Assembly: GCA_023135165.1 (NCBI GenBank) | Contig: JAGLTS010000006.1 | Location: 1 to 34,392 of the forward strand | Reading direction: 5' to 3' | Length of the DNA: 34,392 nucleotides | Source: Phycisphaerales bacterium | GTDB taxonomy: Bacteria; Planctomycetota; Phycisphaerae; Phycisphaerales; JAGLTS01 | Shown here: in pieces, positions 7,041 to 15,656 of the stretch | How the letters are laid out: each line of letters starts with the position of its first letter | Numbering within the stretch: the first letter of the stretch is position 1 | Notes under the pieces: model-generated | What the model was told of the DNA's origin: nothing | Databases searched by the model: none | What the model saw: only the letters and a program-made list of their open reading frames with translations | Made by a program: the position numbers and the translations under genes

Positions 7041-9686
7041 ATGCGAATGGATCGCTTCACCACGATGGCGCAGCAGGTGCTGGCCGACGCGCAATCGGCA
7101 GCGGTCGGCTCTGGGCATTCCGAGTTGACGCCGTTGCATCTGCTGCATGCGCTCCTGGGCGATCCGAACGGGACCGCCCGGTCGATCATCGCCAAGACCG
7201 GCGCCACGACTGAGCGGATCGTCGAGATGGCGGATTCAGAGCTGGCTCGCCTGCCCAAAGTCGAAGGCCAGACGCAGATCCCGACCTCGCGGGCTTTGAT
7301 CGAAGTGCTTGCCCGTGCTGAGAAGCTCGCCGGCGATATGGAGGATGCGTACATCTCCACTGAGCATCTCCTGCTTGCTCTTGCTGAGGTCAAGTCCGAT
7401 GCGCGCGAGGTGTTCTCCGTCAGCGCTGTGGATTCCAAGAACCTGCGAAATGCAATTGATCAGTTGCGCGAAGCATCCGGCGCCAGCCACGTGACCGATC
7501 CGAATGCAGAATCGACGTACGAAGCGCTCAAGAAGTACGCGATCGACCTGGTCGCACTGGCGCAACAGGGCAAGCTCGACCCGGTCATCGGGCGCGATGA
7601 GGAAGTCAGGCGGTGCTTGCAGGTGCTGTCACGCCGGCGAAAGAACAACCCGGTCCTGATCGGTGAGCCGGGCGTCGGGAAGACGGCGATCGTCGAGGGC
7701 ATCGCGCAGCGCATCGTGAACGGCGACGCGCCCGGCTCGATGCTCAGCGCCCGCATCATGGCGCTGGACCTCGGCCAACTCCTCGCGGGTGCGAAGTTCC
7801 GCGGCGAGTTCGAGGAACGCTTCAAGGCGGTCCTGCGCGAAGTGGCGGCGAGCGATGGTGAGGTCATTCTCTTCATCGACGAGCTTCACACGGTTGTCGG
7901 AGCGGGTCAGGCGGAAGGGGCTGTCTCAGCCGGGAACCTGCTCAAGCCCGCGCTGGCCAGAGGCGACCTGCGTTGTATCGGCGCGACGACGCTTGACGAG
8001 TACCGCGAGCACATCGAGAAGGATGCAGCCTTCGAACGGCGGTTCCAGCCGGTCTTTGTCGGTGAGCCGAGCGCCCAGGACACAATCGCGATTCTCCGGG
8101 GACTCAAATCACGCTACGAAGCGCACCACGGCGTCCGCGTGCAGGATGCAGCCCTCATCGCAGCGGTGACGCAAAGTCAGCGATACATCGCCGATCGTCG
8201 TTTGCCCGACAAAGCGATCGACCTGATCGACGAGGCGGCATCTCGCCTGCGCATCGAGAACGACACGATGCCCGCGGAACTCGATGAAGTCCGGCGACGT
8301 GAAATGCAGCTAGAAATCGAACGCGAGGCTCTCAAGCAGGAAGATGACGAAGCATCGCGCAAGCGTCTCGACGCGATCGATCGGGAAATCGCTGAGCTGA
8401 GTGAGGACAACCGCAAGCTCACCGCCCAGTGGGAAGTCGAGACCGAAGAACTGAAAAAGATCAAGGCGTTCAAAGGAGAGATCAACCAAAAGGAGATCGA
8501 ACTGGAACAAGCGCAGCGGCGAGGCGATCTCGAAACCGCAGCCCGCATCCAGTACGGCGAGCTGCGCGAACTGCAGCAGCAACTCGACGAAGCTGACCGC
8601 GCGTTCGAGCAGCGCCAGGCTGAGGGAGACACGCTCGTCAAGGAAGAGGTCGATGCTGAGCAGATCGCGGAGGTCGTAGCGAACTGGACGGGAATCCCGG
8701 TCAGCAGGCTCATCGAGAGCGAAAAGCAGAAGCTCATCCGAATGGAAGATGCGCTCGGCGAGGTCGTGATCGGTCAAGAGGATGCGGCCCGCGCCGTCTC
8801 CGATGCTGTGCGCCGCTCACGGGCCGACCTGGGCGATCCCAATCGACCGATCGGGTCGTTCCTGTTCCTCGGCCCGACGGGTGTCGGCAAGACGGAACTC
8901 TGCAAGCAGCTCGCGCAGTTTCTCTTCGACACGCAGGATGCGATGGTCCGTCTGGACATGAGCGAGTACATGGAACGGCACGCGGTCGCTCGCCTGATCG
9001 GCGCGCCGCCCGGGTACATCGGATATGAAGAGGGCGGGCGCTTGACCGAAGCCGTCCGGCGCCGACCCTACTGCGTCGTCCTGCTCGATGAGATCGAAAA
9101 GGCGCACCCGGATGTCTTCAACGTACTGCTTCAGGTTCTCGACGACGGCCGACTGACCGACGGGCATGGCCGAACCGTGAGCTTCAAGAACGCGATCATC
9201 GTTATGACATCCAACATCGGCAGCACCGCGCTCACCGAAATGGCGTCGAAGCGGGCCGAGGATTGGGAGATCGAAGCAGCGGTGCGTGAGCACCTCAAGC
9301 ACGCCCTTCGGCCGGAACTGCTCAATCGCATCGATGAGACGATCGTGTTCCATCAACTGACGCGCGGTGAGATCGGCGACATCGTGCGGATTCAGCTTCG
9401 ACAACTCGGCGATCGGCTCGCGCAGCGCGGGCTCACGCTTAAGCTCAGCGACGAAGCGCGTGACCGCATCACGGAGGAGGGCTACGACCCGATGTACGGA
9501 GCCAGACCGCTCAAGCGCGTCATCCAACAACGCATCGAGAATCCGCTGGCGACTCGGCTGCTGGCTGGGGACTTCCAGCCGGGTGATGTGATCGACGTGA
9601 GCTACGTCGGGAAGAGCTTCGTTTTCTCACGTCAGGCTGGCGACGGCACGAGCAGCCCCGCCGATGATGTGGTGTGGGAGCCGTGA
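7041..9686 (+). CDS. clpB: ATP-dependent chaperone ClpB (Hsp100 disaggregase)
   Basis: An 881-residue two-ring AAA+ disaggregase that pulls polypeptides out of aggregates with DnaK in the cytoplasm. Domains in order: the Clp N-domain (two repeats with [13 protein letters not shown] and [10 protein letters not shown], about 1-150); the first ATPase domain with Walker A GEPGVGKT (208-215) and Walker [16 protein letters not shown]; the long coiled-coil middle domain (about 400-525, rich in Glu/Lys/Gln) that separates ClpB from ClpA; and the second ATPase domain with Walker A GPTGVGKT (611-618), the aromatic pore loop GYIGYEEGG and Walker [15 protein letters not shown]. Length is close to the usual 860 residues. 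ATG at 7041 has AAGGAG eight bases upstream; the longer in-frame ATG at 6981 would add an unrelated basic stretch. Monocistronic by context. Confidence 0.98.
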   Translation: MRMDRFTTMAQQVLADAQSAAVGSGHSELTPLHLLHALLGDPNGTARSIIAKTGATTERIVEMADSELARLPKVEGQTQIPTSRALIEVLARAEKLAGDMEDAYISTEHLLLALAEVKSDAREVFSVSAVDSKNLRNAIDQLREASGASHVTDPNAESTYEALKKYAIDLVALAQQGKLDPVIGRDEEVRRCLQVLSRRRKNNPVLIGEPGVGKTAIVEGIAQRIVNGDAPGSMLSARIMALDLGQLLAGAKFRGEFEERFKAVLREVAASDGEVILFIDELHTVVGAGQAEGAVSAGNLLKPALARGDLRCIGATTLDEYREHIEKDAAFERRFQPVFVGEPSAQDTIAILRGLKSRYEAHHGVRVQDAALIAAVTQSQRYIADRRLPDKAIDLIDEAASRLRIENDTMPAELDEVRRREMQLEIEREALKQEDDEASRKRLDAIDREIAELSEDNRKLTAQWEVETEELKKIKAFKGEINQKEIELEQAQRRGDLETAARIQYGELRELQQQLDEADRAFEQRQAEGDTLVKEEVDAEQIAEVVANWTGIPVSRLIESEKQKLIRMEDALGEVVIGQEDAARAVSDAVRRSRADLGDPNRPIGSFLFLGPTGVGKTELCKQLAQFLFDTQDAMVRLDMSEYMERHAVARLIGAPPGYIGYEEGGRLTEAVRRRPYCVVLLDEIEKAHPDVFNVLLQVLDDGRLTDGHGRTVSFKNAIIVMTSNIGSTALTEMASKRAEDWEIEAAVREHLKHALRPELLNRIDETIVFHQLTRGEIGDIVRIQLRQLGDRLAQRGLTLKLSDEARDRITEEGYDPMYGARPLKRVIQQRIENPLATRLLAGDFQPGDVIDVSYVGKSFVFSRQAGDGTSSPADDVVWEP

Positions 9687-10093
9687 ACCCCTACATGTGG
9701 CGGATAAACGGTGACCCGTTTGATCGGCATACGGTGGACGGCACGAAGTCGCAAGAGTTTTAGAACTTCACTGGCTGGCATGCGTATGTCTTAGTGAGAA
9801 CACAGCAAGCCGCAGACGATTCATGTCTCTCTCTCCTCTAGCAGGGCGTTGCCGACCGAGGCGACGTCCTGCTTTGTAAGTGGGCGCTCTGGCGTCGGCA
9901 GCGCAGCCTGAGCGGTGGTCACGGTGCGAGGCGATCCCGGCCGGCTTATCCGCCCGCTCGCTCGCGGCTCCCGATGGTGCACAGAACCCCTTCACAGCCC
10001 AGCCTGGCAAGGCTGGGTTTGCTTCGTGTGCCCGGCGCGGCTGTCTCAAGGATCTCGCCTCACCAAGCGGGGCTGCTACGGATGCGGTCATCC
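9687..10093. other. Convergent intergenic region between clpB and flbD
   Basis: About 400 bases between two converging genes. Apart from the hairpin at 9998-10020 I see no gene, no tRNA and no obvious repeat. It includes a purine/pyrimidine-skewed tract (CTCTCTCTCCTCTAG near 9828-9842) and an 18-codon minus-strand reading frame behind a good GAGGAG site (9768-9824), which I do not call as a gene. Confidence 0.4.
9998..10020. terminator. Hairpin between convergent clpB and flbD, possible bidirectional terminator
   Basis: CCCAGCCT (9998-10005) pairs perfectly with AGGCTGGG (10010-10017) across GGCA, then TTTGCTT on the plus strand. It is the only strong stem in the gap and could end transcripts from both sides, although the minus-strand flank lacks a T-run. 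Confidence 0.5.
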
Positions 10094-10291
10094 CTACGTG
10101 ACCGGCATCAGCCGGCGCAGCGATCGGCCATAGTCCACCGCGCTCGCCACGACATCGCGCATCGTCTCCTTGACGATGATCTTGTCACCGGTCGTCAGCG
10201 TAATCGTCGTGTCGGGGTTCTCCTCGACGAAACGAATCAAATCCGCGTTGACCACGAACTTCTTGTCGTTGAGTCGCGTGAGCGTAATCAT
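10094..10291 (-). CDS. flbD: FlbD/SwrD family flagellar protein
   Basis: A 65-residue protein that opens MITLTRLNDKKFVVNADLIRFVE and continues ENPDTTITLTTGDKIIVKET, the full small-domain pattern of the FlbD (SwrD) family: short beta strands, conserved N-x-D-L-I, and P-D-T-x-I-x-L-x-x-G. In Bacillus the homologue raises stator power for swarming; in other phyla the function is unclear. It lies 20 bases after flgE, which is the normal position of this family, and is the last gene of the minus-strand flagellar block. Confidence is high for the family and low for any specific activity here. Confidence 0.92.
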   Translation of the reverse strand: MITLTRLNDKKFVVNADLIRFVEENPDTTITLTTGDKIIVKETMRDVVASAVDYGRSLRRLMPVT

Positions 10292-10311
10292 CAGATGCGC
10301 CTCCGCACCGC

Positions 10312-12051
10312 TTAGCGCCCGAGCAGCAGGAGTTGCTGCATCAGTTCGTTGGTCGTGCTGATCACTCGGCTGGACGCGGTGTAGCCGGTGGTCGTGAGAA
10401 TCATTTCGGTGAATTCCTGACTGAGATCGACGTTGCTCAGTTCGAGCGATCCGCCGAGCACGCTCCCCGCACCGAACGATTGCGGCGTACCGATCAGCGC
10501 CGTTCCCGAGTTCGGCCCGACCGCGAAGAGGTTGTTGCCGCGATCGACGAGACCTTCGGGATTGGTGAACGTCGCCAGTGCGATCTGCCCGATCGTGCGT
10601 GTCAGGCCGTTGGTGAACGACCCGGAGATCGTGCCGTTGATCCCGACGCCGAAGTCCGCCAGCGTGCCGATCGGTGAACCGTCCTGATACGTCGCAGCAA
10701 TCTCGCTGCCATCGCGCGTGTCGGCGAGCTGCTGCACACGATCAGATTCCGACTCCAGATCGACGGTGAACGTGAGCGGAGTCGCAGCACCCGTGTCAGC
10801 GCGATCCAGGCTGACGTCGAAGCTCGTCGTACCCATGAGATTGCCATACGGGTCGAACGTGATCACCGGATCGTCAGGCAGCGTGAGCGCACGCGCCAAG
10901 TCGCTGTCGTCGGTCGATTCCGCGTAGTAACGCCACGTGTTGCCCGCATCGGACTTGCTCTCCAAGACGAACGCCAGATCCACAATCAGTTCACTGCCGA
11001 GCGAGTCGTAGGTGACGAACTGCGTGCGGACCGATTCACCCGTGGCTGACTGCCCGCGCGTGAACGTGAGCGGCTGCTCCACGAGCGCTCCGTCCGAATC
11101 GAGGCGGGTCGCGTTCGACGCGGTCAACGTGATGTCGCTGACCGTGCCCGTGTTGCCGATGATGCGAATCGCTCCGGTCGTCGGGTCGAGCTGCGCGCCG
11201 GATGTGGCTGCTGCGTCATCTTCATCAAGCACCGACTGGCCCGTGATGACGCCCAACAGGTCGTTGAAGAAGCTGAGCAGATCGGCGATGGTCGTCGCCG
11301 CGGTGACAGCGAGGTCCGCATCGGGGAGTTCCTGGCCATCCTTCGTCGCACCGCTGACGCGGAACGTGTCGCCCGCATCGAACATCGCTGTGCCGAGCGG
11401 GTCGGTGAGGTGCTGCATCGCCGTGAGCAACGTCGCTGTCGTCACGGTCGCGCCCGCCGTGTTGGTGAGGGCCGGCGTCGAGATGACCGTGCCTCGCAGG
11501 CCGACCTCGCCATCCGCGTTGAGATTGCCGCCAATGCGAACATGCTCGGTCGCCTCAGCGATCGTGAGCGTTCCAAGCGGGATGTTCACATCGCTCAGCG
11601 CGCCTTGGGTCAGGTTGAACTGAGTGTCGATGCCATAGCCCTGCACCTTGTCGCCGCTGATCGAAACAAGGTCGTGGTCGGCGTTGAGTTGAAAGGCGCC
11701 GGCACGCGTGTACGCTTGCCCATCCGCGTTCTCGACAATGAAGAACCCATCGCCTTCGATCGCCAGGTCGGTGTTGATGCCCGTGGTGCTGATCGACCCG
11801 TCAGTGAGGATGCGCTGCGTACCCGCGATCTTCACGCCGAGGCCGATCTGGCCCGGATTGCTCCCGCCATGCGCGCCGTCAGGTCTGGACCCGAGGCTGA
11901 GCGTTCGGCTGAACATCGGCGCGAAGTTCATTCGGTTCGACTTGTACGCGGTCGTGTTGATGTTGGCGATGTTGTTGCCGATGACATCCAACTTGCGGGC
12001 GTGCGCGTTGAGCCCGCTGAGTCCGGTGAAGAGTGCCGTCGTCGAAGCCAT
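10312..12051 (-). CDS. flgE: Flagellar hook protein FlgE
   Basis: A 579-residue rod/hook-family protein that polymerises outside the cell into the hook joining motor and filament. The N-terminus has LFTGLSGLNAHARK and LDVIGNNIANINTTAYKSNR, the flagellar basal-body rod signature. The middle has FlgE-type D1/D2 features (EGDGFFIVENADGQAYTRAGAF, LVSISGDKVQGYGID). The C-terminus VDLSQEFTEMILTTTGYTASSRVI...NELMQQLLLL is the matching helical end. It is longer than the enterobacterial protein (about 400), consistent with an enlarged outer domain. AAGGA stands nine bases before the ATG. The gene starts 25 bases after the flagellar-operon protein gene, whose order relative to flgD and flgE matches clostridial and spirochaete operons. 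Confidence 0.97.
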   Translation of the reverse strand: MASTTALFTGLSGLNAHARKLDVIGNNIANINTTAYKSNRMNFAPMFSRTLSLGSRPDGAHGGSNPGQIGLGVKIAGTQRILTDGSISTTGINTDLAIEGDGFFIVENADGQAYTRAGAFQLNADHDLVSISGDKVQGYGIDTQFNLTQGALSDVNIPLGTLTIAEATEHVRIGGNLNADGEVGLRGTVISTPALTNTAGATVTTATLLTAMQHLTDPLGTAMFDAGDTFRVSGATKDGQELPDADLAVTAATTIADLLSFFNDLLGVITGQSVLDEDDAAATSGAQLDPTTGAIRIIGNTGTVSDITLTASNATRLDSDGALVEQPLTFTRGQSATGESVRTQFVTYDSLGSELIVDLAFVLESKSDAGNTWRYYAESTDDSDLARALTLPDDPVITFDPYGNLMGTTSFDVSLDRADTGAATPLTFTVDLESESDRVQQLADTRDGSEIAATYQDGSPIGTLADFGVGINGTISGSFTNGLTRTIGQIALATFTNPEGLVDRGNNLFAVGPNSGTALIGTPQSFGAGSVLGGSLELSNVDLSQEFTEMILTTTGYTASSRVISTTNELMQQLLLLGR

Positions 12052-12076
12052 ATCTTTGGTCCTTCACTCCAGCCGA

Positions 12077-12616
12077 TCAGACGGGCTGGTCTTCCTGTGG
12101 ATCGTTGGGTCGAGTTTGTGAGTCGTCGAGCGCCTGCTGCACATCGGCGAGCAGGCCGCGCAGCGACTGGTTGACAATGTGCTCGCGCGGCATGTTGAGC
12201 AGTGCTGGATCGTCGAGCCCCGTCGTGCCGTCGGGTCTCGGCGCGATGACGACGGTGTCGATCTCCGTGAGCACCGCGCCGGGTTCGGTCGCTAAGCCTT
12301 CGATACGCCGGGCGGGCACATCGACGAGTAGGCCCTCGCCATCGAGCAGCACCAGCGCCCTGGTCGCGCCCGCCGCCTCCGCCTGATCGACCGCCCACGC
12401 CACACGTTGTGCATCCGCCTCGGAGAGTTCCAGGTCGAGCATCGGCGACACATCCACGGGCAGGTCGCTTGTGATCTTCCCCTGCGCAGCCAGCGCCAGC
12501 AGATCCGCGAACGGCGTGGTGAGGATCGCCGGACGATGGGTGGTCTCGGTGCGATGCAGCGCAGCGCTCCGAGCAGCCGGGTCAAGCCGAGCAAGAAGGT
12601 CGGTCTGCTCAGTCAT
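12077..12616 (-). CDS. Flagellar operon protein (TIGR02530-like) between flgD and flgE
   Basis: A 179-residue protein. The central part (about 60-130) has LELSEADAQRVAWAVDQA, then GATRALVLLDGEGLLVDVPARR and TEIDTVVIAP. This matches my memory of the small flagellar-operon protein family (about 95 residues, L-E-x-A-x-D-K-A, L-V-L-L-D, N-I-D-x-A-V-I-I) found between flgD and flgE in Firmicutes and spirochaetes. Here it has N- and C-terminal extensions. The function of the family is not established; a role in hook assembly is assumed from location. ATG at 12616 overlaps the flgD stop as TGATG, which suggests translational coupling; an in-frame GTG three bases earlier is possible. Confidence 0.7.
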   Translation of the reverse strand: MTEQTDLLARLDPAARSAALHRTETTHRPAILTTPFADLLALAAQGKITSDLPVDVSPMLDLELSEADAQRVAWAVDQAEAAGATRALVLLDGEGLLVDVPARRIEGLATEPGAVLTEIDTVVIAPRPDGTTGLDDPALLNMPREHIVNQSLRGLLADVQQALDDSQTRPNDPQEDQPV

Positions 12617-13101
12617 CACTCGGCTCCGCCGTTCTGTGGCTCATTGACCTGATCGACGTTCTCCAGCGGGAGCGAGCCTCCGCCGGTGAGTTGAAGCGTG
12701 ACCGAGTCGCCGCTCACGGTGACGGCAGAGACGACGCCCGCGACGGGATCGCCGAACGAATCCGTGCCCGAGACGTGCTTGCCGATGAGCACGCCCGCCG
12801 ACGAGATCCAGCTCTGCGCCGTCATCCGCGTGAGGGTCTCTTGAAGCTCCGCGAAGGATTCGCTGCTCCGCGCGGACTGCTCGGTCAGATCCTGGAGCGT
12901 CTGCTGCAAGTCCAGATCCGATTCGATCGAGCGCAGCGACTGGATCTGTTCGAGCAGCTTGGATGAATCCTGCGGTTCGAGCGGGTCCTGGTTCGCGAGT
13001 TCCGTGAACATGATCTTCATGAAATCTTCGCTGCTCAGTGCGGAGAACCCATCCGGGGTCCGCGACTGAACGTCAGCCGCCAGTGAGTCTTCAATGCGCA
13101 C
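12616..13101 (-). CDS. flgD: Flagellar hook capping protein FlgD
   Basis: A 161-residue hook-cap scaffold that sits on the growing hook and helps FlgE subunits fold in place. The diagnostic N-terminal block EDFMKIMFTELANQDPLEPQD (about 26-46) is present, followed by a Gln-rich helix and a small C-terminal beta region (GVVSAVTVSGDSVTLQLTGGG). It is shorter than the enterobacterial protein (about 230), so the outer FLN/Tudor-like part is reduced, as in many other phyla. The start is GTG at 13101, placed six bases after a strong GGAGG. The stop overlaps the next gene by one base. Confidence 0.93.
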   Translation of the reverse strand: MRIEDSLAADVQSRTPDGFSALSSEDFMKIMFTELANQDPLEPQDSSKLLEQIQSLRSIESDLDLQQTLQDLTEQSARSSESFAELQETLTRMTAQSWISSAGVLIGKHVSGTDSFGDPVAGVVSAVTVSGDSVTLQLTGGGSLPLENVDQVNEPQNGGAE

Positions 13102-13138
13102 AGCACACCTCCCGGCGCTGCGTCGACGTGAGCGAGGC

Positions 13139-14491
13139 TCATGCGACGACGTTCAGCGACCACTGCATATGATTCGCTGCATCATGTCCGGTGCGCTCCG
13201 CGCTTTGGCCCGGCACGGGGATGTGCCAGGTGAACGGGCTGCCTCCCTGCTGCCCGTCTGGATCATCGAATCTTCCCTTGCTCTGCCCCTGACTCGCATC
13301 GCGGCTGTGGTCTCCACCCGGCGTGTGTTGCTCCTCCTCCGGAGGATCGCCGTGCTGCGCTGCAGTGTTGTTCGTAGTCGGTGGTGTCGCTGACTGCACG
13401 TGCAGTTGCGTCACCGTGAGGCCCCGTGATTCCAGCGCCGTCCGCAGTGCGGACAGATGCTCGCTCAGAAGCTGCTGCGCCTGCTCGGTCGTGGAAGTGA
13501 ACGTGGCGCGAACTGATGTGCCCTGGATATCCAGTTCGATCTTCAGTTGTCCCAGGGTGGCAGGGTGCAGCCGCATCGTCAACGAACCACTGCGCTGCGA
13601 GACCGCTGCGAAAAGCCCGCGTGAGACACCCTTGATGAATGCCTTGTCATCCACGTTCACGAGTCGGTTGAGCGACTGGTCGTTCTGTGCGGGGGTTGTG
13701 GGGGTTGACTGTTTGGTTTGCGCCGATGCGGACTTGACCGCTGCCTGGAAGCTCGCACCGCTCGCGTGCAGTGCGCCTGCCGGTGAAGCCGTCCGCGCGG
13801 AGGCGCCCGCCTGTGCAACGGATGATGCCACACGTGCTTGGCCCGTCGGCGCCGATTCGACTCGCGGCACGCCCTGGTCCGCCGATGCAGCCCGCTCACC
13901 CGCATTTGGTGAGGCGCCGGAACGCGACTGATCCGTCGCGCCTTGATTGGACTTCCCACCGCTGCGAGCCGTGTCGCGCATCTCCCCCGTGTCGGAGCGT
14001 CGCCCTGTCGCGCGGTCAGTCTCGCTCGGCTGCGTCTCAGCGGAGGGTGTCGCTTCGGGCCGTGCGGAGGGTGCGGCCATACCCACCGCATCATGTCCGT
14101 TTGCCTTGAGCTTTGCACTGAGCGATGCGGACTCGCCGGATTCACTTGCGGAGGATGCGGGTGAAGTCTCGCGCAACCGGTCGCTCACGGATAATCCCGT
14201 CGGGGCGGACGCTGCCGCTCGCTCCTGCAGCGATCGGGCGACATCCTGTCGTGTCGCGCTGAACGAGCTGTCCGCTGCTGCCCGCAGATCCTGCGCGTAT
14301 GGGTGATCCTGATGCGCAAATGCGCTCGCTTGCCGTGCGTGAGCCGACCCACCGATTGACTGATCAAAGATCTCGCTGAACACGCCTACGGTGAACACCC
14401 CCTGACTGCGCTGCGCGCCAAGTGCGGTGCGCATCGTGCTTTGCAGCGAATCCCGGGCGGGCGCGTTGTGCGGCGTGATCGAAACGGTCAT
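13139..14491 (-). CDS. fliK: Flagellar hook-length control protein FliK
   Basis: A 450-residue secreted ruler. The first 270 residues are low-complexity, rich in Ala, Ser, Gln and Thr, as usual for FliK. The C-terminal substrate-switch domain is clear: GSLTMRLHPATLGQLKIELD near residue 300, then TTEQAQQLLSEHLSALRTALESRGL and TVTQLHVQ. The tail is Gly/Asp/Gln-rich. It measures the hook during export and then switches the export gate from hook to filament substrates. Its ATG overlaps the stop of the preceding MotE-like gene (ATGA), so the two are co-translated. The next gene, flgD, begins 37 bases on. Confidence 0.95.
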   Translation of the reverse strand: MTVSITPHNAPARDSLQSTMRTALGAQRSQGVFTVGVFSEIFDQSIGGSAHARQASAFAHQDHPYAQDLRAAADSSFSATRQDVARSLQERAAASAPTGLSVSDRLRETSPASSASESGESASLSAKLKANGHDAVGMAAPSARPEATPSAETQPSETDRATGRRSDTGEMRDTARSGGKSNQGATDQSRSGASPNAGERAASADQGVPRVESAPTGQARVASSVAQAGASARTASPAGALHASGASFQAAVKSASAQTKQSTPTTPAQNDQSLNRLVNVDDKAFIKGVSRGLFAAVSQRSGSLTMRLHPATLGQLKIELDIQGTSVRATFTSTTEQAQQLLSEHLSALRTALESRGLTVTQLHVQSATPPTTNNTAAQHGDPPEEEQHTPGGDHSRDASQGQSKGRFDDPDGQQGGSPFTWHIPVPGQSAERTGHDAANHMQWSLNVVA

Positions 14492-15183
14492 GGAACATCC
14501 TCAGGAGACGCCACGGCGAAACCGTGGGTCCTGAGGCGTTCCAGCAACTGCTCTGCCAATGTGGGGTCGTCTTTCTGAATCTCCGAGATCACAGCCGTCG
14601 CCTTGCGCGTCTGCATCGCGTTGAGGAACGAGACGACCACGTCGATCTCACCCCGGCCGATCATCGTCTTCCAGATCGACTTGACTTCCTTGGGTTCAAG
14701 CCCCTGGTAGATCGCAAGCGTCTTCTCGAACTGCTCGGATTCCTGGATCTCGCGCGTGCGTGTGACCATCTCCTCGAACGCTTGGACTTTCTCGCTCAAC
14801 GCCTCACGCTCGCGCTCGAGTTCTCGGAGCTTGTTGTCCAATGCGCGTTGGAGGACTTCAGCATCACCCTTCATGTGCTGAATATTGAGCTGGTCCAGTT
14901 CGCTCGCCACCTGCATGTGTGCAAGCTGGGCTTCAGCTGTCATCGGAAGACGATTCGCGATCGCCTCCGCCTCGGTCCGAGCCTGCGTGGCGTCGGCCTC
15001 GGCCTGCTCCTCATCGAGGCGCTGCTGCTCCGCGGTCGTCGTCTCCGCAAACAGCTCCCGAATCACATCGATGCGGTCGGCATTGAGTCGGTCGCTCTGC
15101 CACAGCCAGCCGACCGACAGCAACATGGCGAGCAGGTTGATAACGGCCATGACCGAGATGATGGTGACAAGTGGTTTCAGCAT
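14488..15183 (-). CDS. MotE-like flagellar protein (MgtE N-domain-like C-terminus)
   Basis: A 231-residue protein with one N-terminal membrane helix (PLVTIISVMAVINLLAMLLSVGWLW), a long charged coiled coil (about 45-170) and a C-terminal helical domain (YQGLEPKEVKSIWKTMIGRG, VVSFLNAMQTRKATAVISEI). This is the layout of the MotE/YlxF family found between fliJ and fliK in many operons. In Sinorhizobium MotE is a periplasmic chaperone for MotC; in other bacteria a role near the motor or stator is only inferred. It overlaps fliJ by seven bases and fliK by four. I give no symbol because orthology to MotE proper is not shown. Confidence 0.8.
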   Translation of the reverse strand: MLKPLVTIISVMAVINLLAMLLSVGWLWQSDRLNADRIDVIRELFAETTTAEQQRLDEEQAEADATQARTEAEAIANRLPMTAEAQLAHMQVASELDQLNIQHMKGDAEVLQRALDNKLRELEREREALSEKVQAFEEMVTRTREIQESEQFEKTLAIYQGLEPKEVKSIWKTMIGRGEIDVVVSFLNAMQTRKATAVISEIQKDDPTLAEQLLERLRTHGFAVASPEDVP

Positions 15184-15656
15184 GACTGATCTCCGTTGCG
15201 CCGCCCGGTGCGCATCGTCGCCAACTCATCAAGTTCGATCGCTTCCCGTCGATCCTGCGCGCATCGCCACCGTTCGTACTGCCGGGTTTTGAGCCGCTCG
15301 ACGACTTTGAGTTGGATGTCGGCATTGAGCAATTGCGCGCGGGCGTGTTCAAGCTTGTGATGCACGCCGGCGAGTTGCAGCACCAGACGCCTAGCCGCCC
15401 GGTCGATCGCCACGGATGCCGCGGCGCACCGGTGAAGGTGCGCAGCCTCCACGACGACCGAGCCTGTATCGTGCGGCGAAAGCACATCGCGGAGCTCTTC
15501 CTTGCCCTGCTGGATCGTCCACTGATGCGCGTGGATTCGACGCTGCAAGTCCAGGCGCTCGGTCTCCAACGCGGCGACGATCAGTTGTTCGTCGCGCTGC
15601 GCACGACTTCGCTGATCCAAGAGCGCCTGGAGTCGGAAGATGAACCTGGGCATCAT
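15177..15656 (-). CDS. fliJ: Flagellar export protein FliJ
   Basis: A 159-residue, almost fully helical coiled-coil protein that starts with FIFRLQALLDQRSRAQRDEQ, the typical FliJ opening. It continues with heptad-rich helices and a charged C-terminus (KVVERLKTRQYERW). FliJ is the stalk of the FliI ATPase ring and helps open the export gate and recycle chaperones. The ATG at 15656 overlaps the fliI stop as ATGA; a second in-frame ATG directly follows. Position between fliI and the MotE-like gene is standard. Sequence conservation in this family is low, so the call rests on length, coiled coil and place. Confidence 0.9.
   Translation of the reverse strand: MMPRFIFRLQALLDQRSRAQRDEQLIVAALETERLDLQRRIHAHQWTIQQGKEELRDVLSPHDTGSVVVEAAHLHRCAAASVAIDRAARRLVLQLAGVHHKLEHARAQLLNADIQLKVVERLKTRQYERWRCAQDRREAIELDELATMRTGRRNGDQSC

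Noticed and set aside
9768..9824. 18-codon minus-strand reading frame behind a good GAGGAG site
   Set aside because: The ribosome site is attractive, but the peptide is very short, has no recognisable character and the purine tract may create the site by chance.
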